From assembly GCF_013367775.1 (NCBI RefSeq), contig NZ_CP055157.1, positions 1,240,001 to 1,304,000 of the forward strand: a stretch of DNA of 64,000 nucleotides, read 5' to 3'. The stretch comes from Microbulbifer sp. YPW1 (GTDB lineage Bacteria; Pseudomonadota; Gammaproteobacteria; Pseudomonadales; Cellvibrionaceae). The stretch's first letter is position 1. Each line of letters starts with the position of its first letter. The position numbers were made by a program, and so were the translations under genes. Below are positions 8,686 to 18,172 of this stretch, one piece after another. The notes under the pieces are model-generated. The model saw only the letters and a program-made list of their open reading frames with translations, was not told where the DNA came from and ran no database searches.

Positions 8686-9524
8686 ACGCCGGTATCCATA
8701 GTCACTGGTTTTTCTCCCCCGGTGGCGCATCCCACCTCATCTGTTTTTTCTTTTAGCGGTGGTATCAATTCCGTATTCAGTGCCGGAACGCTATCAGCAC
8801 AGTCAGTTACCGGAGTCTCCGCGGTGGTTTTACGCTTGGTGTTTTTTCGCGGTCTGCCCCGCTTCAGAGGTCGCACCCGCTGGTTGGCGATCTGTTCGAT
8901 TTTGTCCTTGAAAACGTCGCCCCCGAGTATCTGGCCGAGTTTGATGGTCTCGGCTATGTACTCGAGCAGCCGTCGATCAAAGCGATAGCGGAAAAGCTTG
9001 CGATAGGCCTCGGCGCGCTGCTGCGATGTCTCACCCAGCTCCTGGTAAAGCCGGTGATCGGTAATCACGTCACTTTCTTCATTGCTTGCGTGATGGCTGA
9101 AGCTGGACCACGGATAAGCACCAAGGGAATCTGCAAGCCCAAGGTAAAGCGGACGCAATTCCACATAGCGATAGCAGGTAAGAAGGTAAGCATCTGAATC
9201 GATCAGGCTGGACTTGTAGCGTCCCGCCCAGAGCGTGCCAGAACGTTTGTACTTGTGATTTACAAACTGCACGTAACGCCGCCCCAACGATTGCATCATC
9301 GACGAAATACCGTCGGGCACTCTTGGCGTAGCAATGATCTGGACCATATTGGGCAGCAATACGTAGGCGTGAACCTCGACCCGATACTGGTCTGCCGCAT
9401 TGCGCAGGCTGGTCAGATAAAACTGATAATCTTCCTCACCATAAAAACAGGGCAGGTTATTGTGGCCTACCTGAACGATATGTTGGGGAATATCAATCAG
9501 ATTGAGTCTCGGGAGACGGGGCAT
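8682..9524 (-). CDS. RayT/Y1-family transposase homologue with lost HUH motif
   Basis: Homologue of REP-associated tyrosine (IS200-like Y1) transposases. The family frame is clear: MPRLPRLNL start, QHIVQVGHNN, HAYVLLPN, then KRSGTLWAGRYKSSLIDSD and YLLTCYRYVELRP. The family's HUH motif, normally NHVHLL after HAYVL, is NMVQII here (residues 59-64), so both metal-binding histidines are gone. The codons were checked on the minus strand (AAT ATG GTC CAG). A tyrosine that could be the nucleophile (Y113) remains. The C-terminus has an RGRPRK basic motif plus a family-atypical tail of about 60 residues. Start ATG 9524 (MPRLPRL) has AAGGA upstream. The gene is translationally coupled (ATGA) to the sheath-like gene, suggesting a domesticated DNA- or RNA-binding role. 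Confidence 0.85.
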   Translation of the reverse strand: MPRLPRLNLIDIPQHIVQVGHNNLPCFYGEEDYQFYLTSLRNAADQYRVEVHAYVLLPNMVQIIATPRVPDGISSMMQSLGRRYVQFVNHKYKRSGTLWAGRYKSSLIDSDAYLLTCYRYVELRPLYLGLADSLGAYPWSSFSHHASNEESDVITDHRLYQELGETSQQRAEAYRKLFRYRFDRRLLEYIAETIKLGQILGGDVFKDKIEQIANQRVRPLKRGRPRKNTKRKTTAETPVTDCADSVPALNTELIPPLKEKTDEVGCATGGEKPVTMDTGV

Positions 9525-9721
9525 CTTGCCGATAATTCCTTTTAATTTGCACAACCGTACCAATTGCGCATCCGTTACTGGGTAAGGGTTGGCATTATTG
9601 CAAATCCACTAAAAAAAATTCAAACGTTACTCGTTAGCAAGTTAACATTAACTGATTACATTTATGGAATTTCGCTCGCACGCAGAACGGAATCTCGTTT
9701 TTACGGACAGGTCATGGAGTA

Positions 9722-10597
9722 ATGACAGACATGGAGCCCATCAGGCTGGCTGTCAATGGACGCACCGATATCGGCCAGGTGCGAGAAGAAAATGAAGACA
9801 GCATCCGCTGCCATAGCAGCGAGGACCACCCCTTTGCCTATGTCGTTGTTGCAGACGGCATGGGGGGATACAGTGGCGGCGCCACTGCGAGTGGAATTGC
9901 CGCCGACACCCTTCAGGCCCAGCTCAATGAACTGCTTAACACGACTTTCCTCTCCTGCTCACCGCAACAACAACAGCTGATGCTGCGCGCGGCCCTGGTA
10001 GACGCCATTGGCGTGGCCAACCGAAAAATTCTCGATAAAAAACAGACCCACCCGCAGTTTTCCCATATGGGGACTACCCTGGTTAGCGCTGTGATCTGGC
10101 AGGATTTCCTGGTGGTGGCACATATCGGTGATTCCCGCGCCTACCTCTGGAACAACTACGGCCTGCAGCCATTAACCAAGGATCACAGCGTGGTCCAGGA
10201 GATGATCGATTCCGGGCAACTGACTCCGCAACAGGCACAATCGTCCCAAGTACGTAATCATATTACCCGCGCACTGGGTGTCGCCGAGAAGGTCGAAGCG
10301 ACCATAAACAGCTGGACACTGAAGGAAAGTGCGCTGCTTCTACTGTGCAGTGACGGTCTGACCGAATACTTGCGTGATCACGACATAGAGCGGGTTATGG
10401 CAACCTATCGCCCCGCTCTGGAATGTGTGTACCACTTTATCGATGATGCCAACCAGCGCGGTGGGCGCGACAATATCAGCGCGGGGATTATCGAGTTCTG
10501 CAATCGTACGGATGCGGTTGTTGAATTCTCCGGGGACCCGATCACGCTAAAACCGAAGCAAAAAGAAGACATCACTGTAAGAAAGACACAGCGCTGA
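9722..10597 (+). CDS. PP2C-family Ser/Thr protein phosphatase, T6SS-associated
   Basis: Metal-dependent phosphatase of the Stp1/PppA type, expected to oppose a Thr kinase acting on the FHA pathway of the T6SS. The catalytic motifs are complete: DIGQVREENED near the start, VVADGMGGYSGG (about 40-51), AHIGDSRAYLW, SDGLTEY, and RGGRDNIS near the C-terminus. There is no membrane segment or extra domain, and 291 residues is slightly above the ~250 norm. It is divergent from the minus-strand tss operon, with a 197-bp AT-rich gap (9525-9721) that probably holds both promoters. Two starts are possible: ATG 9722, or ATG 9731 with GGAG 11 bases upstream. The Rhs gene follows 50 bp later in the same direction. 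Confidence 0.93.
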   Translation: MTDMEPIRLAVNGRTDIGQVREENEDSIRCHSSEDHPFAYVVVADGMGGYSGGATASGIAADTLQAQLNELLNTTFLSCSPQQQQLMLRAALVDAIGVANRKILDKKQTHPQFSHMGTTLVSAVIWQDFLVVAHIGDSRAYLWNNYGLQPLTKDHSVVQEMIDSGQLTPQQAQSSQVRNHITRALGVAEKVEATINSWTLKESALLLLCSDGLTEYLRDHDIERVMATYRPALECVYHFIDDANQRGGRDNISAGIIEFCNRTDAVVEFSGDPITLKPKQKEDITVRKTQR

Positions 10598-10647
10598 TCA
10601 TTTTCGTCACAAGTTTCGGACCACAACGTATTAACTGAGCAAGCCCA

Positions 10648-13600
10648 ATGACACCGGAAAGTCTGGTTGGTTTTATTCCTTCTGTTCTCGCTGATCTCGC
10701 CCCACCGCGACAGCCTCAGTCGCCCGGCGATGTCTTCGCTATCTGCAAGTGGTTGCGCAGCCCTGAAAATGGAACATTCGTACCATTTGAGGTAAAAAAC
10801 CCACTGTGGCCCGACGCGCCGATCATCAAGCCGAACGATTACTGCCTGGCAAATTTTTCCAACCCTGCCATTTTCCATCTTCCCGAGAACACACCGGTTC
10901 AGCTCTGCAACTATCCGGGTACCAATTTTAGCGGCGAACTACTACCAACCATTTCCCAGAGCGCAGTTGTTTGCGGCCATGTAATCGCAGCCAACGGAGA
11001 GGTCGCTTTTTCGCGCACCGATTTCGTTCTGCCCGGACCTTTCAATTTTTCCTGGCAGCGCTTTTACCGACAAAGTGCAGATGACAATCTCGGGCTCGGA
11101 ACCGGATGGCGGCATACACTCAGCGAACACCTGCAGCTTCCTGAACCGGGATCCGACAGTAGCAACAAAGTTGTATTAAATACGGCCGAAGGGCGCAGTA
11201 TCGTTTTCGATCTTCCCGCCATCGGTCATGGCAGCTTCAATCGCAGCGAGCGACTTTGCCTACTTCGCCAGAGCCTGCACAGTTTCCGCATCTCCGCATT
11301 TGACCAGCCCGATAAAATATTTCGCGCAGATGGTGCCGGCCGCAATGTGCCACTTAGTGAAATCAGGGATAGCTTCGGCAACACACTAACGGTCGATTAT
11401 CAGGATGGGCGACCACACAAGATCGTGACATCCTGGGGACGCACCCTAGACTTTGTTTACCGGGAAGGGCTTCTGCAGGAAATTTCCGATATACCTGGAA
11501 ACTCGGAGCACGCGCCCCTGTGTGCTTACCAGTTTGATGACAATCAGTATCTTCGCGCTGTAGCCAGCAGTCACGGCGGCAATAAAACTTACTCTGCACG
11601 CCGCAGTGAAGCGTATGGCTATGCACAAGGAAAACTCAGCGAGTTAAGCAGCGATGATGCCGGCCATCTCACATTTACCTACGACCGCATTGATCGCTGT
11701 CGCCTGCTCAGCGTGGACCAGCATCAATACCTGTTGCGCTGGTCATCCGGGCGACGCACCTGCACGCTGTCGAGTGACGACCAACACGATATCCAGTGGC
11801 AGTTCGACACCCGCGGAAATACCATCAGCCGCCGTCAGCAAGGACGCGAGACCCGTCGTCGCTACGACCACTATCGCAACCTGTGCCTGCAAGTAGACAG
11901 CGCAGGGACAGACACCGTATTTCGCCACGATGAATTCGGCAGACTTGTGCGCTGTACCCGCCACGGAGTACACCAGCATTATATTTACGACACCCAGGGA
12001 CGATTGCTGGCTGCCGGGGTAAATAGCACCGACGGCCCCACTGCTATCTGGAAATTGTCCTATCAGGAACACTCGCGACCGACGCAGGTGATCGACCCTG
12101 CGGGCAATCACTGGCACTGCGACTACGATGACAAAGGCCAACTGCGTCAGTTGAAGGACCCGGAGGATGGCTGTGTCAGACTGCACTGGGACGCACAGTC
12201 GCAACTGCGGGAATTGCAACGCGGTGATCGCCAGTATCACTGGCAGTACGACGAGCGGGGAAGGCCAAGGGCATTTGACGCGGGCACGGCAGCGGCAAGC
12301 AGCTGGGAATACGATACTGACGGCACTTTGTGCAAGGCCACACTGGATGCACAAATCTATACCTTGCGCTACGACGATCACCGCCGCCCCTGTGCCATCG
12401 AATGTGACGGAGAAACCCGGCTCCAGTGGCAATACGACGATCGCGGCCTTGTGCGTCACATCCGTTTTGCTGCAGGCATATCCTGGGACCTGGATTACAA
12501 TCACCGCCGACAGCTTAACGGGCTGCGCACCGGCAACTCTCAATTCTGCTGGCAATACGATGCCTTCGGCCAGTTGAATCAGTTTTTCGGCGATGGGGAT
12601 CATCAACAGCGGGAGTGGCAGTACGATCACGGCGGTCGCGTGACGGAATACCGCGACAGTGATAACCACTGGTTTCTGGAGTACAACGCCACAGGCACCC
12701 TGGATCAGATCCGCAACAATAACGGGCAGCAGTGCAGCTTCCACTTCGATATTCACGGTCGCCTGCTGCAGGCCACAAACGACAGCTGTACCCTGCGCTA
12801 CCGCTACGACCAGCGCGATTTGCTCATCGCCGAACACCGCGACCTGCTGCAGGAAAACCGCAGTGAAAGTCTTAGCATCAGCCACCAGTACGATAACCGC
12901 GGCTGGCTGCGCAGCTCCAGTTCCGACAGTCTCAATGTCACCTACACCTTTGCAGCTTGCGGGAATCTCTACGGTATCGATGCCAATGGCAAGATGGTGC
13001 TGCGCTGCGAGCAACGGGACAGCAGCGAGGCCTGGAGCCTGGGCGAACACGAAATCGTCAAGCAGTATGAAACCGGTCTCCTGACTGGCATTACGCTGAA
13101 CGGACAACATCAATTACACCCCCAGTATCCCCAACGGCCCGCTCATATACCGAGCGCACCGGTACAATTTCTACTGCGTGCGGCGGACGGACACACGGGG
13201 CTCGACCCACGCGGCAATGTGGTCGACGAAGTGCGCAGCGGCCAGCGCGAAGCACCGCGCTACCATTACCAGTACGATGGCTGGGGGCTTCTGCACAGTG
13301 CCGAATGCGGCGATTTCAAAACCTATTTCCATTACGATCCATTCGGGCGCCGGGTGGGCAAAATCAGCACCCATCGCCGCTCGCGGCGGCAGCAGCGGGT
13401 ATTCAGCCACTGGTCCGGTCTCGGCCTGTGGGGTGAAGTGACCGCGCGCGGCGGCCAGCAAAGTAGCTGCCACTACCTCCATCACCCCATCACTGCTGTA
13501 CTGGTGGCGCGCGCGCTCGACACTTCGGACAGCGGAAGTGAAACAGACAAGCTGCAGTACTATGTCACCGACGATCGCGGACAGCTGCTGGCGGTACTGG

Positions 13601-13926
13601 GCGACAGCGAACGGGGCGATCCAATCTGGCAAAGAAAAACATCGGAATCTGCAGCGAATACACCGCGCGGTCCTGGTAGCTACCGGGGCCGCGAGGGTAT
13701 CTACGATGTGGAAACCCAGCTCGTATACCGGGAGTTTTGCTACTGGCATCCCGCCAATGGGACGGAAGAGGGCAACCCCTCGCCAGCCAGCAGCGCACCT
13801 CTGGATATTGGTCAGGGGCGCTTGATGGCACTGCACCGGGACACACCGCCGGCCCGCGCCTCAGGCGCGGACCATGGCACGCTTCCAGACCATGCGGTGG
13901 AACTGCTCACGGGCCAGAGCCTTTAA
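10648..13926 (+). CDS. Rhs/YD-repeat protein without a recognisable toxin tip
   Basis: A 1,092-residue Rhs-family protein of the kind delivered by or attached to T6SS spikes. After about 110 residues of unassigned N-terminus comes a DUF6531-like segment (GEVAFSRTDFVLPGPFNFSW). Then come some 700 residues of YD repeats (YDTQGRLLAAG, YDDKGQLRQLK and many WQYD units) and an Rhs-core-like end (YHYQYDGWGLLHSAECGDFK, YHYDPFGRRVGK). The expected closing region (YYDPxTGRF then PxxxxDPxG) is replaced by REFCYWHPANGTEEG, and only about 55 more residues follow. There is thus no self-cleavage motif and no variable toxin domain. No PAAR domain is visible at the N-terminus, and no immunity gene follows. 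Confidence 0.88.
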   Translation: MTPESLVGFIPSVLADLAPPRQPQSPGDVFAICKWLRSPENGTFVPFEVKNPLWPDAPIIKPNDYCLANFSNPAIFHLPENTPVQLCNYPGTNFSGELLPTISQSAVVCGHVIAANGEVAFSRTDFVLPGPFNFSWQRFYRQSADDNLGLGTGWRHTLSEHLQLPEPGSDSSNKVVLNTAEGRSIVFDLPAIGHGSFNRSERLCLLRQSLHSFRISAFDQPDKIFRADGAGRNVPLSEIRDSFGNTLTVDYQDGRPHKIVTSWGRTLDFVYREGLLQEISDIPGNSEHAPLCAYQFDDNQYLRAVASSHGGNKTYSARRSEAYGYAQGKLSELSSDDAGHLTFTYDRIDRCRLLSVDQHQYLLRWSSGRRTCTLSSDDQHDIQWQFDTRGNTISRRQQGRETRRRYDHYRNLCLQVDSAGTDTVFRHDEFGRLVRCTRHGVHQHYIYDTQGRLLAAGVNSTDGPTAIWKLSYQEHSRPTQVIDPAGNHWHCDYDDKGQLRQLKDPEDGCVRLHWDAQSQLRELQRGDRQYHWQYDERGRPRAFDAGTAAASSWEYDTDGTLCKATLDAQIYTLRYDDHRRPCAIECDGETRLQWQYDDRGLVRHIRFAAGISWDLDYNHRRQLNGLRTGNSQFCWQYDAFGQLNQFFGDGDHQQREWQYDHGGRVTEYRDSDNHWFLEYNATGTLDQIRNNNGQQCSFHFDIHGRLLQATNDSCTLRYRYDQRDLLIAEHRDLLQENRSESLSISHQYDNRGWLRSSSSDSLNVTYTFAACGNLYGIDANGKMVLRCEQRDSSEAWSLGEHEIVKQYETGLLTGITLNGQHQLHPQYPQRPAHIPSAPVQFLLRAADGHTGLDPRGNVVDEVRSGQREAPRYHYQYDGWGLLHSAECGDFKTYFHYDPFGRRVGKISTHRRSRRQQRVFSHWSGLGLWGEVTARGGQQSSCHYLHHPITAVLVARALDTSDSGSETDKLQYYVTDDRGQLLAVLGDSERGDPIWQRKTSESAANTPRGPGSYRGREGIYDVETQLVYREFCYWHPANGTEEGNPSPASSAPLDIGQGRLMALHRDTPPARASGADHGTLPDHAVELLTGQSL

Positions 13927-13976
13927 CTTCCCCGCACCGCGGATCACAACCAACAAGCCCCTGCCCCGCTAAAACA

Positions 13977-14017
13977 GGCACCCCGTCACACAGCTGGCCC
14001 ACACCAGTTGGGGTGCC
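13977..14017 (+). terminator. Possible terminator after the rhs gene
   Basis: GGCACCCC (13977-13984) pairs with GGGGTGCC (14010-14017). Inside, CAGCTGG pairs with CCAGTTG, giving a two-part hairpin, followed by a short T-run (GTTTTG at 14022-14027). It lies 50 bp after the rhs stop. The U-tract is weak. The rest of the 13927-14162 gap shows nothing else convincing. Confidence 0.45.
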
Positions 14018-14162
14018 GCAAGTTTTGACGCCCCATTCCCCGGCCACCCCGACAAATTCCTTTAGCATGACACCGCGAAGACAGCGCTGTCATTTTTCTC
14101 TGTGAACCGCGCCCTCTTTGTTCCGAAAACATAATCAACAATAAAATCTGAGGAAATCTGTC

Positions 14163-15656
14163 ATGAATTACACCACCGCAGTTTCGCGAACACGGCCTTC
14201 ACCGGTTACCACCCGGCAAGGCAGCGGCCCGCTGCGGGCGCTCACCTTGTTCGCATTGTGCGCCCTCCCCGGCCTCGACGCACACGCCCATGGCACCATG
14301 GAAGTCCCGGAAAGCCGCATTTACAACTGTTTTCTGAACAACCCGGAAAACCCATCGGACCCCGCCTGTGCCGCAGCCAAAGCCGTTGGTGGCACGCAAC
14401 CGTTCTACGACTGGAATGAGATCAACCAGGCAAACGCTGCCGGTGACCACCGCGCACTGATCCCGGATGGCCAACTGTGTTCAGGGGGTCGCAGTAAATA
14501 TGCCGGCATGGACCTGGCGCGCAGTGACTGGCAAGCGACTCCGATCACCCCCAAGGCGGATGGCACCTTTGATTTCACTTTCTGGGCAACTGCGCCCCAC
14601 TCCACCAATGAATGGGTTTTCTACATCACCCGCTCGGGCTATACCGGCGACCAACCGCTGAAGTGGGGAGACCTGTTTGAATTCTGCCGCCTGGGCAATG
14701 TACCGGTAGGTGCGGACAAGCGTTACACCCTGAACTGCCCTCTGCCGCAACTGACCGGCAAGCATGTGATCTACACCACCTGGCAGCGATCCGACAGCCC
14801 GGAAGCGTTTTACACCTGTACAGACGTGATTCTCGGAGACGGCACTCCCAGCATCTGGGCCGATGAGGGTGCGCTGCAGGCGTATTCGGACCTGGCGGCG
14901 GGTAGCGAAGTACGCCTGCGTCTGTTCAATAACAGCGGCAACGACCTGGAAACCATCACCCTGCAGATCGAACAGGACAGCACCGCCGAAGCCTGGGCCC
15001 TGGCTTTTGCCAATACCGTGAATACCCAATCCCAGTATGCGCGTATCGGTATTCTCGACCCGTCCAGCGACACGATTACACCAGTGGAGAGTGCCTCAGA
15101 AAACCGCGTGTATACCCAGGCGGAATTGAACTTGAACCACGAAGTGGATATTCAGCCCGCGGATACAAACCGCGCGCCCACAGCGGTTATTACCGCCACC
15201 CCGGGCAGTGTGACCGGCGCTGGCAGCGTTAATCTTTCGGCAGCCGACTCCAGTGATCCCGACGGCAATACACTCAGCTACAACTGGCAGGTAGTCGCAG
15301 GCAGCGGCGCCGTCCTCAGCGCGGTCAGTGAACAGGATGTGGTGCTGGATTTGAGTGCGCCTGTTGCGACACAGGATGTGGTGATAGAGCTCACCGTATC
15401 GGACGGTCAAGCCAGTGCCAGCAGCAGTGTAAGCATCACCCACACACCGGAATCTTCCGGGGGTAATGACTACGATCACGTTTATCCGGAGGGCATTGGC
15501 AGCTATACCCCCGGGCAAACCGTGGTGCTGGGCAGTGACGGCAACCGCTATCAGTGCCGCGCTTTTCCCGAGGGTCAGTGGTGTAATATCAACAGCCCCT
15601 ATCACTATGCGCCGGGCACCGGCAGCAACTGGGGAGATGCCTGGATCAGGCTGTAA
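14163..15656 (+). CDS. Secreted AA10 lytic polysaccharide monooxygenase with C-terminal chitin-binding module
   Basis: Copper-dependent oxidative cleavage of chitin (or cellulose) outside the cell. The signal peptide ends AHA before H43, which becomes the N-terminal copper-brace histidine (HGTMEVPESR). The second brace histidine is H146 (ATAPHSTNEWVFY). The AA10 domain spans about 43-230. Next comes a GbpA-domain-2-like region (about 235-340), then a PKD/Ig-like domain (about 343-430: SADSSDPDGNTLSYNWQV-type signature). Last is a C-terminal carbohydrate-binding module of the CBM5/CBM73 type (about 437-497: YPEGIGSYTPGQTVV, GDAWIRL). ATG 14163 has GAGG 9 bases upstream. The arrangement resembles bacterial chitin LPMOs such as that of Cellvibrio japonicus. 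It stands alone and ends at a bidirectional terminator. Confidence 0.93.
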   Translation: MNYTTAVSRTRPSPVTTRQGSGPLRALTLFALCALPGLDAHAHGTMEVPESRIYNCFLNNPENPSDPACAAAKAVGGTQPFYDWNEINQANAAGDHRALIPDGQLCSGGRSKYAGMDLARSDWQATPITPKADGTFDFTFWATAPHSTNEWVFYITRSGYTGDQPLKWGDLFEFCRLGNVPVGADKRYTLNCPLPQLTGKHVIYTTWQRSDSPEAFYTCTDVILGDGTPSIWADEGALQAYSDLAAGSEVRLRLFNNSGNDLETITLQIEQDSTAEAWALAFANTVNTQSQYARIGILDPSSDTITPVESASENRVYTQAELNLNHEVDIQPADTNRAPTAVITATPGSVTGAGSVNLSAADSSDPDGNTLSYNWQVVAGSGAVLSAVSEQDVVLDLSAPVATQDVVIELTVSDGQASASSSVSITHTPESSGGNDYDHVYPEGIGSYTPGQTVVLGSDGNRYQCRAFPEGQWCNINSPYHYAPGTGSNWGDAWIRL

Positions 15657-15685
15657 CACCCTCGTGAGATAAAGCCCGAAACAAA

Positions 15686-15709
15686 ATCGCCCGGCACAGG
15701 CCGGGCGAT
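15686..15709. terminator. Bidirectional intrinsic terminator between convergent genes
   Basis: ATCGCCCGGC (15686-15695) and GCCGGGCGAT (15700-15709) form a perfect 10-bp stem with an ACAG loop, flanked by A-run and T-run on both sides. It serves the LPMO gene (plus) and the Bcr/CflA transporter gene (minus). Confidence 0.93.
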
Positions 15710-15734
15710 TTTTGTTCAAGTAAAGAGGATTCCC

Positions 15735-16931
15735 TCAGGTCGCAACCGCCTGGGGAGATTGCCGCAACGTCAGCGCAAACAAAAGCGCAGCCACCACACC
15801 GCAAATAGCGATCGCGGCCACCAGAATCAGCGGTGAACCATCAAACACCGCGCTCACAATACCGATGGCTGCCGCACCCAGCATCATCTGCATGGTGCCG
15901 CCGAGCGCGGCCGCGGTACCCGCAATAGGTCCATGATCATCCAGTGACAGCACCATGGTGGTCGGCACGACAAGACCGAGAAAGGAATTTCCCAGCAACA
16001 GCAACCCCACCAGCACCGCAAAGTTATCCACACCGGCGAGGGTTACCAGCAGGTTCGCCGTGGCGCTCACGACAAAGCCGGTGACCGCCCACTTCACTAC
16101 CGCGACACCGCCAAAGCGCTCACACAGATTGGCGGCAAACTGGCTGGCCAGGAAGAAGCCCAGGGCATTGAGTGCAAATGCCAGGCTGAACTGGGTCGGG
16201 GTCAGTCCGTAGTGGTCTGTGTACAGGAACGCAGCGATGGACAGGAACGAGAAAAAGCTCGCCATCCCCATGCCCCCGATCAGGGTCATGCCCATAAAAT
16301 AGGCATCCCGGAACAACACCCGGAAAGCACCCAGCATGGCGGAAACTTTCAACGGCACTCTTTCTTCCCTCGGCAGGGTTTCCGGCAGTGCAAAGCGGAT
16401 CAACAGCAGGCTGGCCACCGTGGCAATGGCTACCGCATAGAACACCGACGGCCAGCCAAATGGCGCCATCAGCAGGCTGCCAACTAGCGGTGCCAGCATC
16501 GGTGAAATGGAGATCACCAGCATCACAGTGGTCATCAGGCGCGTGGCCTCGGTACCGGTGTAACGGTCGCGGATAATCGCCCGCGGAATCGACATGACCG
16601 AAGCCGCCCCCATACCCTGTACAAAACGCAGCGCGATCAGCCATTCAATGGTGGGGGCCAGAGCGCAGCCGATGGACGCCAGCAGGAAAATTCCCAAGCC
16701 CAAATACAGCGGTGGCTTGCGCCCGAACATATCCGCCGCCGGGCCGTAGAACAGCTGACAGACACCGAAGGCTACGAAAAAAGAAACCAGGGTGTACTGG
16801 GACATGGCCGTCGGCACACCGTAATCTTCCGCCATTGCCGGCATGGCCGGCAGGTACATATCGATAGCAAAGGGACCGACACAACTGAGCAGCCCGAGCA
16901 TCAGGGCCATCTTGATCAATTCGGGTTTCAT
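15735..16931 (-). CDS. Bcr/CflA-family MFS drug-efflux transporter
   Basis: Proton-driven efflux of small toxic molecules in the inner membrane; the family includes Bcr (bicyclomycin) and CflA (chloramphenicol). The 398-residue product has 12 predicted membrane segments and the family signature in helix 1 (GPFAIDMYLPAMP). The MFS loop motif is GPAADMFGRKPPLYLG, and the helix-4/5 region contains GMGAASVMSIPRAIIRDRY. ATG 16931 (MKPELIK) was chosen because the 24 residues encoded upstream do not look like this family. Substrate cannot be deduced. Confidence 0.92.
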   Translation of the reverse strand: MKPELIKMALMLGLLSCVGPFAIDMYLPAMPAMAEDYGVPTAMSQYTLVSFFVAFGVCQLFYGPAADMFGRKPPLYLGLGIFLLASIGCALAPTIEWLIALRFVQGMGAASVMSIPRAIIRDRYTGTEATRLMTTVMLVISISPMLAPLVGSLLMAPFGWPSVFYAVAIATVASLLLIRFALPETLPREERVPLKVSAMLGAFRVLFRDAYFMGMTLIGGMGMASFFSFLSIAAFLYTDHYGLTPTQFSLAFALNALGFFLASQFAANLCERFGGVAVVKWAVTGFVVSATANLLVTLAGVDNFAVLVGLLLLGNSFLGLVVPTTMVLSLDDHGPIAGTAAALGGTMQMMLGAAAIGIVSAVFDGSPLILVAAIAICGVVAALLFALTLRQSPQAVAT

Positions 16932-17118
16932 GGGCTCTCGTATTCCGGTTGGCAACAGCCAGAAGAAGGTAGAAGGTACCGCCGGACCGCACTGCCCGAA
17001 CATGCCCCGATTCTAACAGCACGCGGCTGCAGTCCAAGGGCGTAAAATCCTGACTTCCACGAATCACAGGGTCACAACTACAATAACCGACAAGTCATTT
17101 TTTACTGTTGAAGCCTAT

Positions 17119-18135
17119 ATGCCAGATTCCTTTGCCATTGCCGGTGTAGAAGTGCCCCGCGGCGAAACCCGCAAGATCGAACTTCCCATCGTGCGCCTGT
17201 ATACCGATACCGAAATGGCTATCCCGGTTTATGTCCACCGCGGCAAAAAATCTGGCCCCACCATGTTTGTGTGCGCCGCGATTCACGGGGATGAATTGAA
17301 CGGGGTGGAGATCATCAGCCGCCTGATCAACAGCAAATCCCTGAAATCCCTGCGCGGCACATTGATTGCCGTACCGGTAGTGAATGTATATGGCGTACTG
17401 CAGCAGTCCCGCTACCTGCCCGATCGCCGCGACCTCAACCGCTCCTTCCCCGGTTCCGCGCGCGGCTCCCTGGCGGCGCGCACGGCCCACGTATTTCTCG
17501 AAGAAGTCGTTTCCAAATGCGACTACGGCATCGACCTGCATACCGGTGCCCTCCATCGCAGCAACCTGCCCCAGATTCGCGCCAATCTGGACGATAGTGA
17601 AACCCGGGAGATGGCCAGCGCCTTCGGTGTACCGGTACTGCTCAACGCCACCCTGCGCGACGGTTCCCTGCGCCAGGCCGCTGCAGATCTGGGGGTACGT
17701 ATCCTGCTTTACGAAGCCGGGGAAGCCCTGAGGTTTGATGAGCTGTGTATCCGCGCGGGGGTGCGCGGCGTATTGAACGTCCTGCGCAAACTGGAAATGC
17801 TACCGCCAAAAAAAGGCCGCCGGGGCATCGAACCCTTCGTGGCGCGACGCAGCGGCTGGCTGCGCGCCGGCGACAGCGGCATCGTCAACCACAAGAAACA
17901 ACTTGGGGATCATGTAAAGAAGGGCGAAATCCTCGCCACCATCGCCGATCTGTACGGTAACGAGCTGGATACGGTGCTGGCGGATGCCGACGGTATTATT
18001 ATCGGCAAACAGAACATTCCGCTGGTACAGGAGGGGGAAGCGATGTACCACGTGGCTTATTTTCACGAGCCAAATGAGGTGCTGGAAAATCTGGAGCTGC
18101 TGCAGGACTCGCTGTTGCCCGAGGAAAACTTCTAA
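17119..18135 (+). CDS. Succinylglutamate desuccinylase/aspartoacylase family zinc hydrolase
   Basis: M14-like zinc amidohydrolase fold. The zinc ligands are visible: HGDE (the H-x-x-E motif, residues about 57-60) and the downstream His in DLHTG (about 142). The substrate-binding DRRDLNRSFPG stretch lies between them. The C-terminal ~100 residues form the barrel-sandwich extension typical of the larger AstE/AspA-like proteins (GDHVKKGEILATIADLYG). At 338 residues it fits that subgroup. No arginine-succinyl-transferase (ast) operon surrounds it, so an AstE role is doubtful. It may instead act on peptides or modified amino acids. It is transcribed divergently from the Bcr/CflA gene. Confidence 0.88.
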   Translation: MPDSFAIAGVEVPRGETRKIELPIVRLYTDTEMAIPVYVHRGKKSGPTMFVCAAIHGDELNGVEIISRLINSKSLKSLRGTLIAVPVVNVYGVLQQSRYLPDRRDLNRSFPGSARGSLAARTAHVFLEEVVSKCDYGIDLHTGALHRSNLPQIRANLDDSETREMASAFGVPVLLNATLRDGSLRQAAADLGVRILLYEAGEALRFDELCIRAGVRGVLNVLRKLEMLPPKKGRRGIEPFVARRSGWLRAGDSGIVNHKKQLGDHVKKGEILATIADLYGNELDTVLADADGIIIGKQNIPLVQEGEAMYHVAYFHEPNEVLENLELLQDSLLPEENF

Positions 18136-18172
18136 CTGAACTCTGGCTTACGAAGTTAGATATCGTTGAGAA

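Noticed and set aside
11743..13113. 456-residue minus-strand frame inside the rhs gene
   Set aside because: Shadow of the YD repeats; the Val/Ala/Ile-rich translation is what the antisense of such repeats gives.
13737..14105. Plus-strand frame overlapping the end of rhs and extending beyond it, considered as a frameshifted toxin tip
   Set aside because: The translation is Pro/Ser/Thr-rich low complexity with no toxin motif, and no frameshift site is evident in the rhs 3' end.
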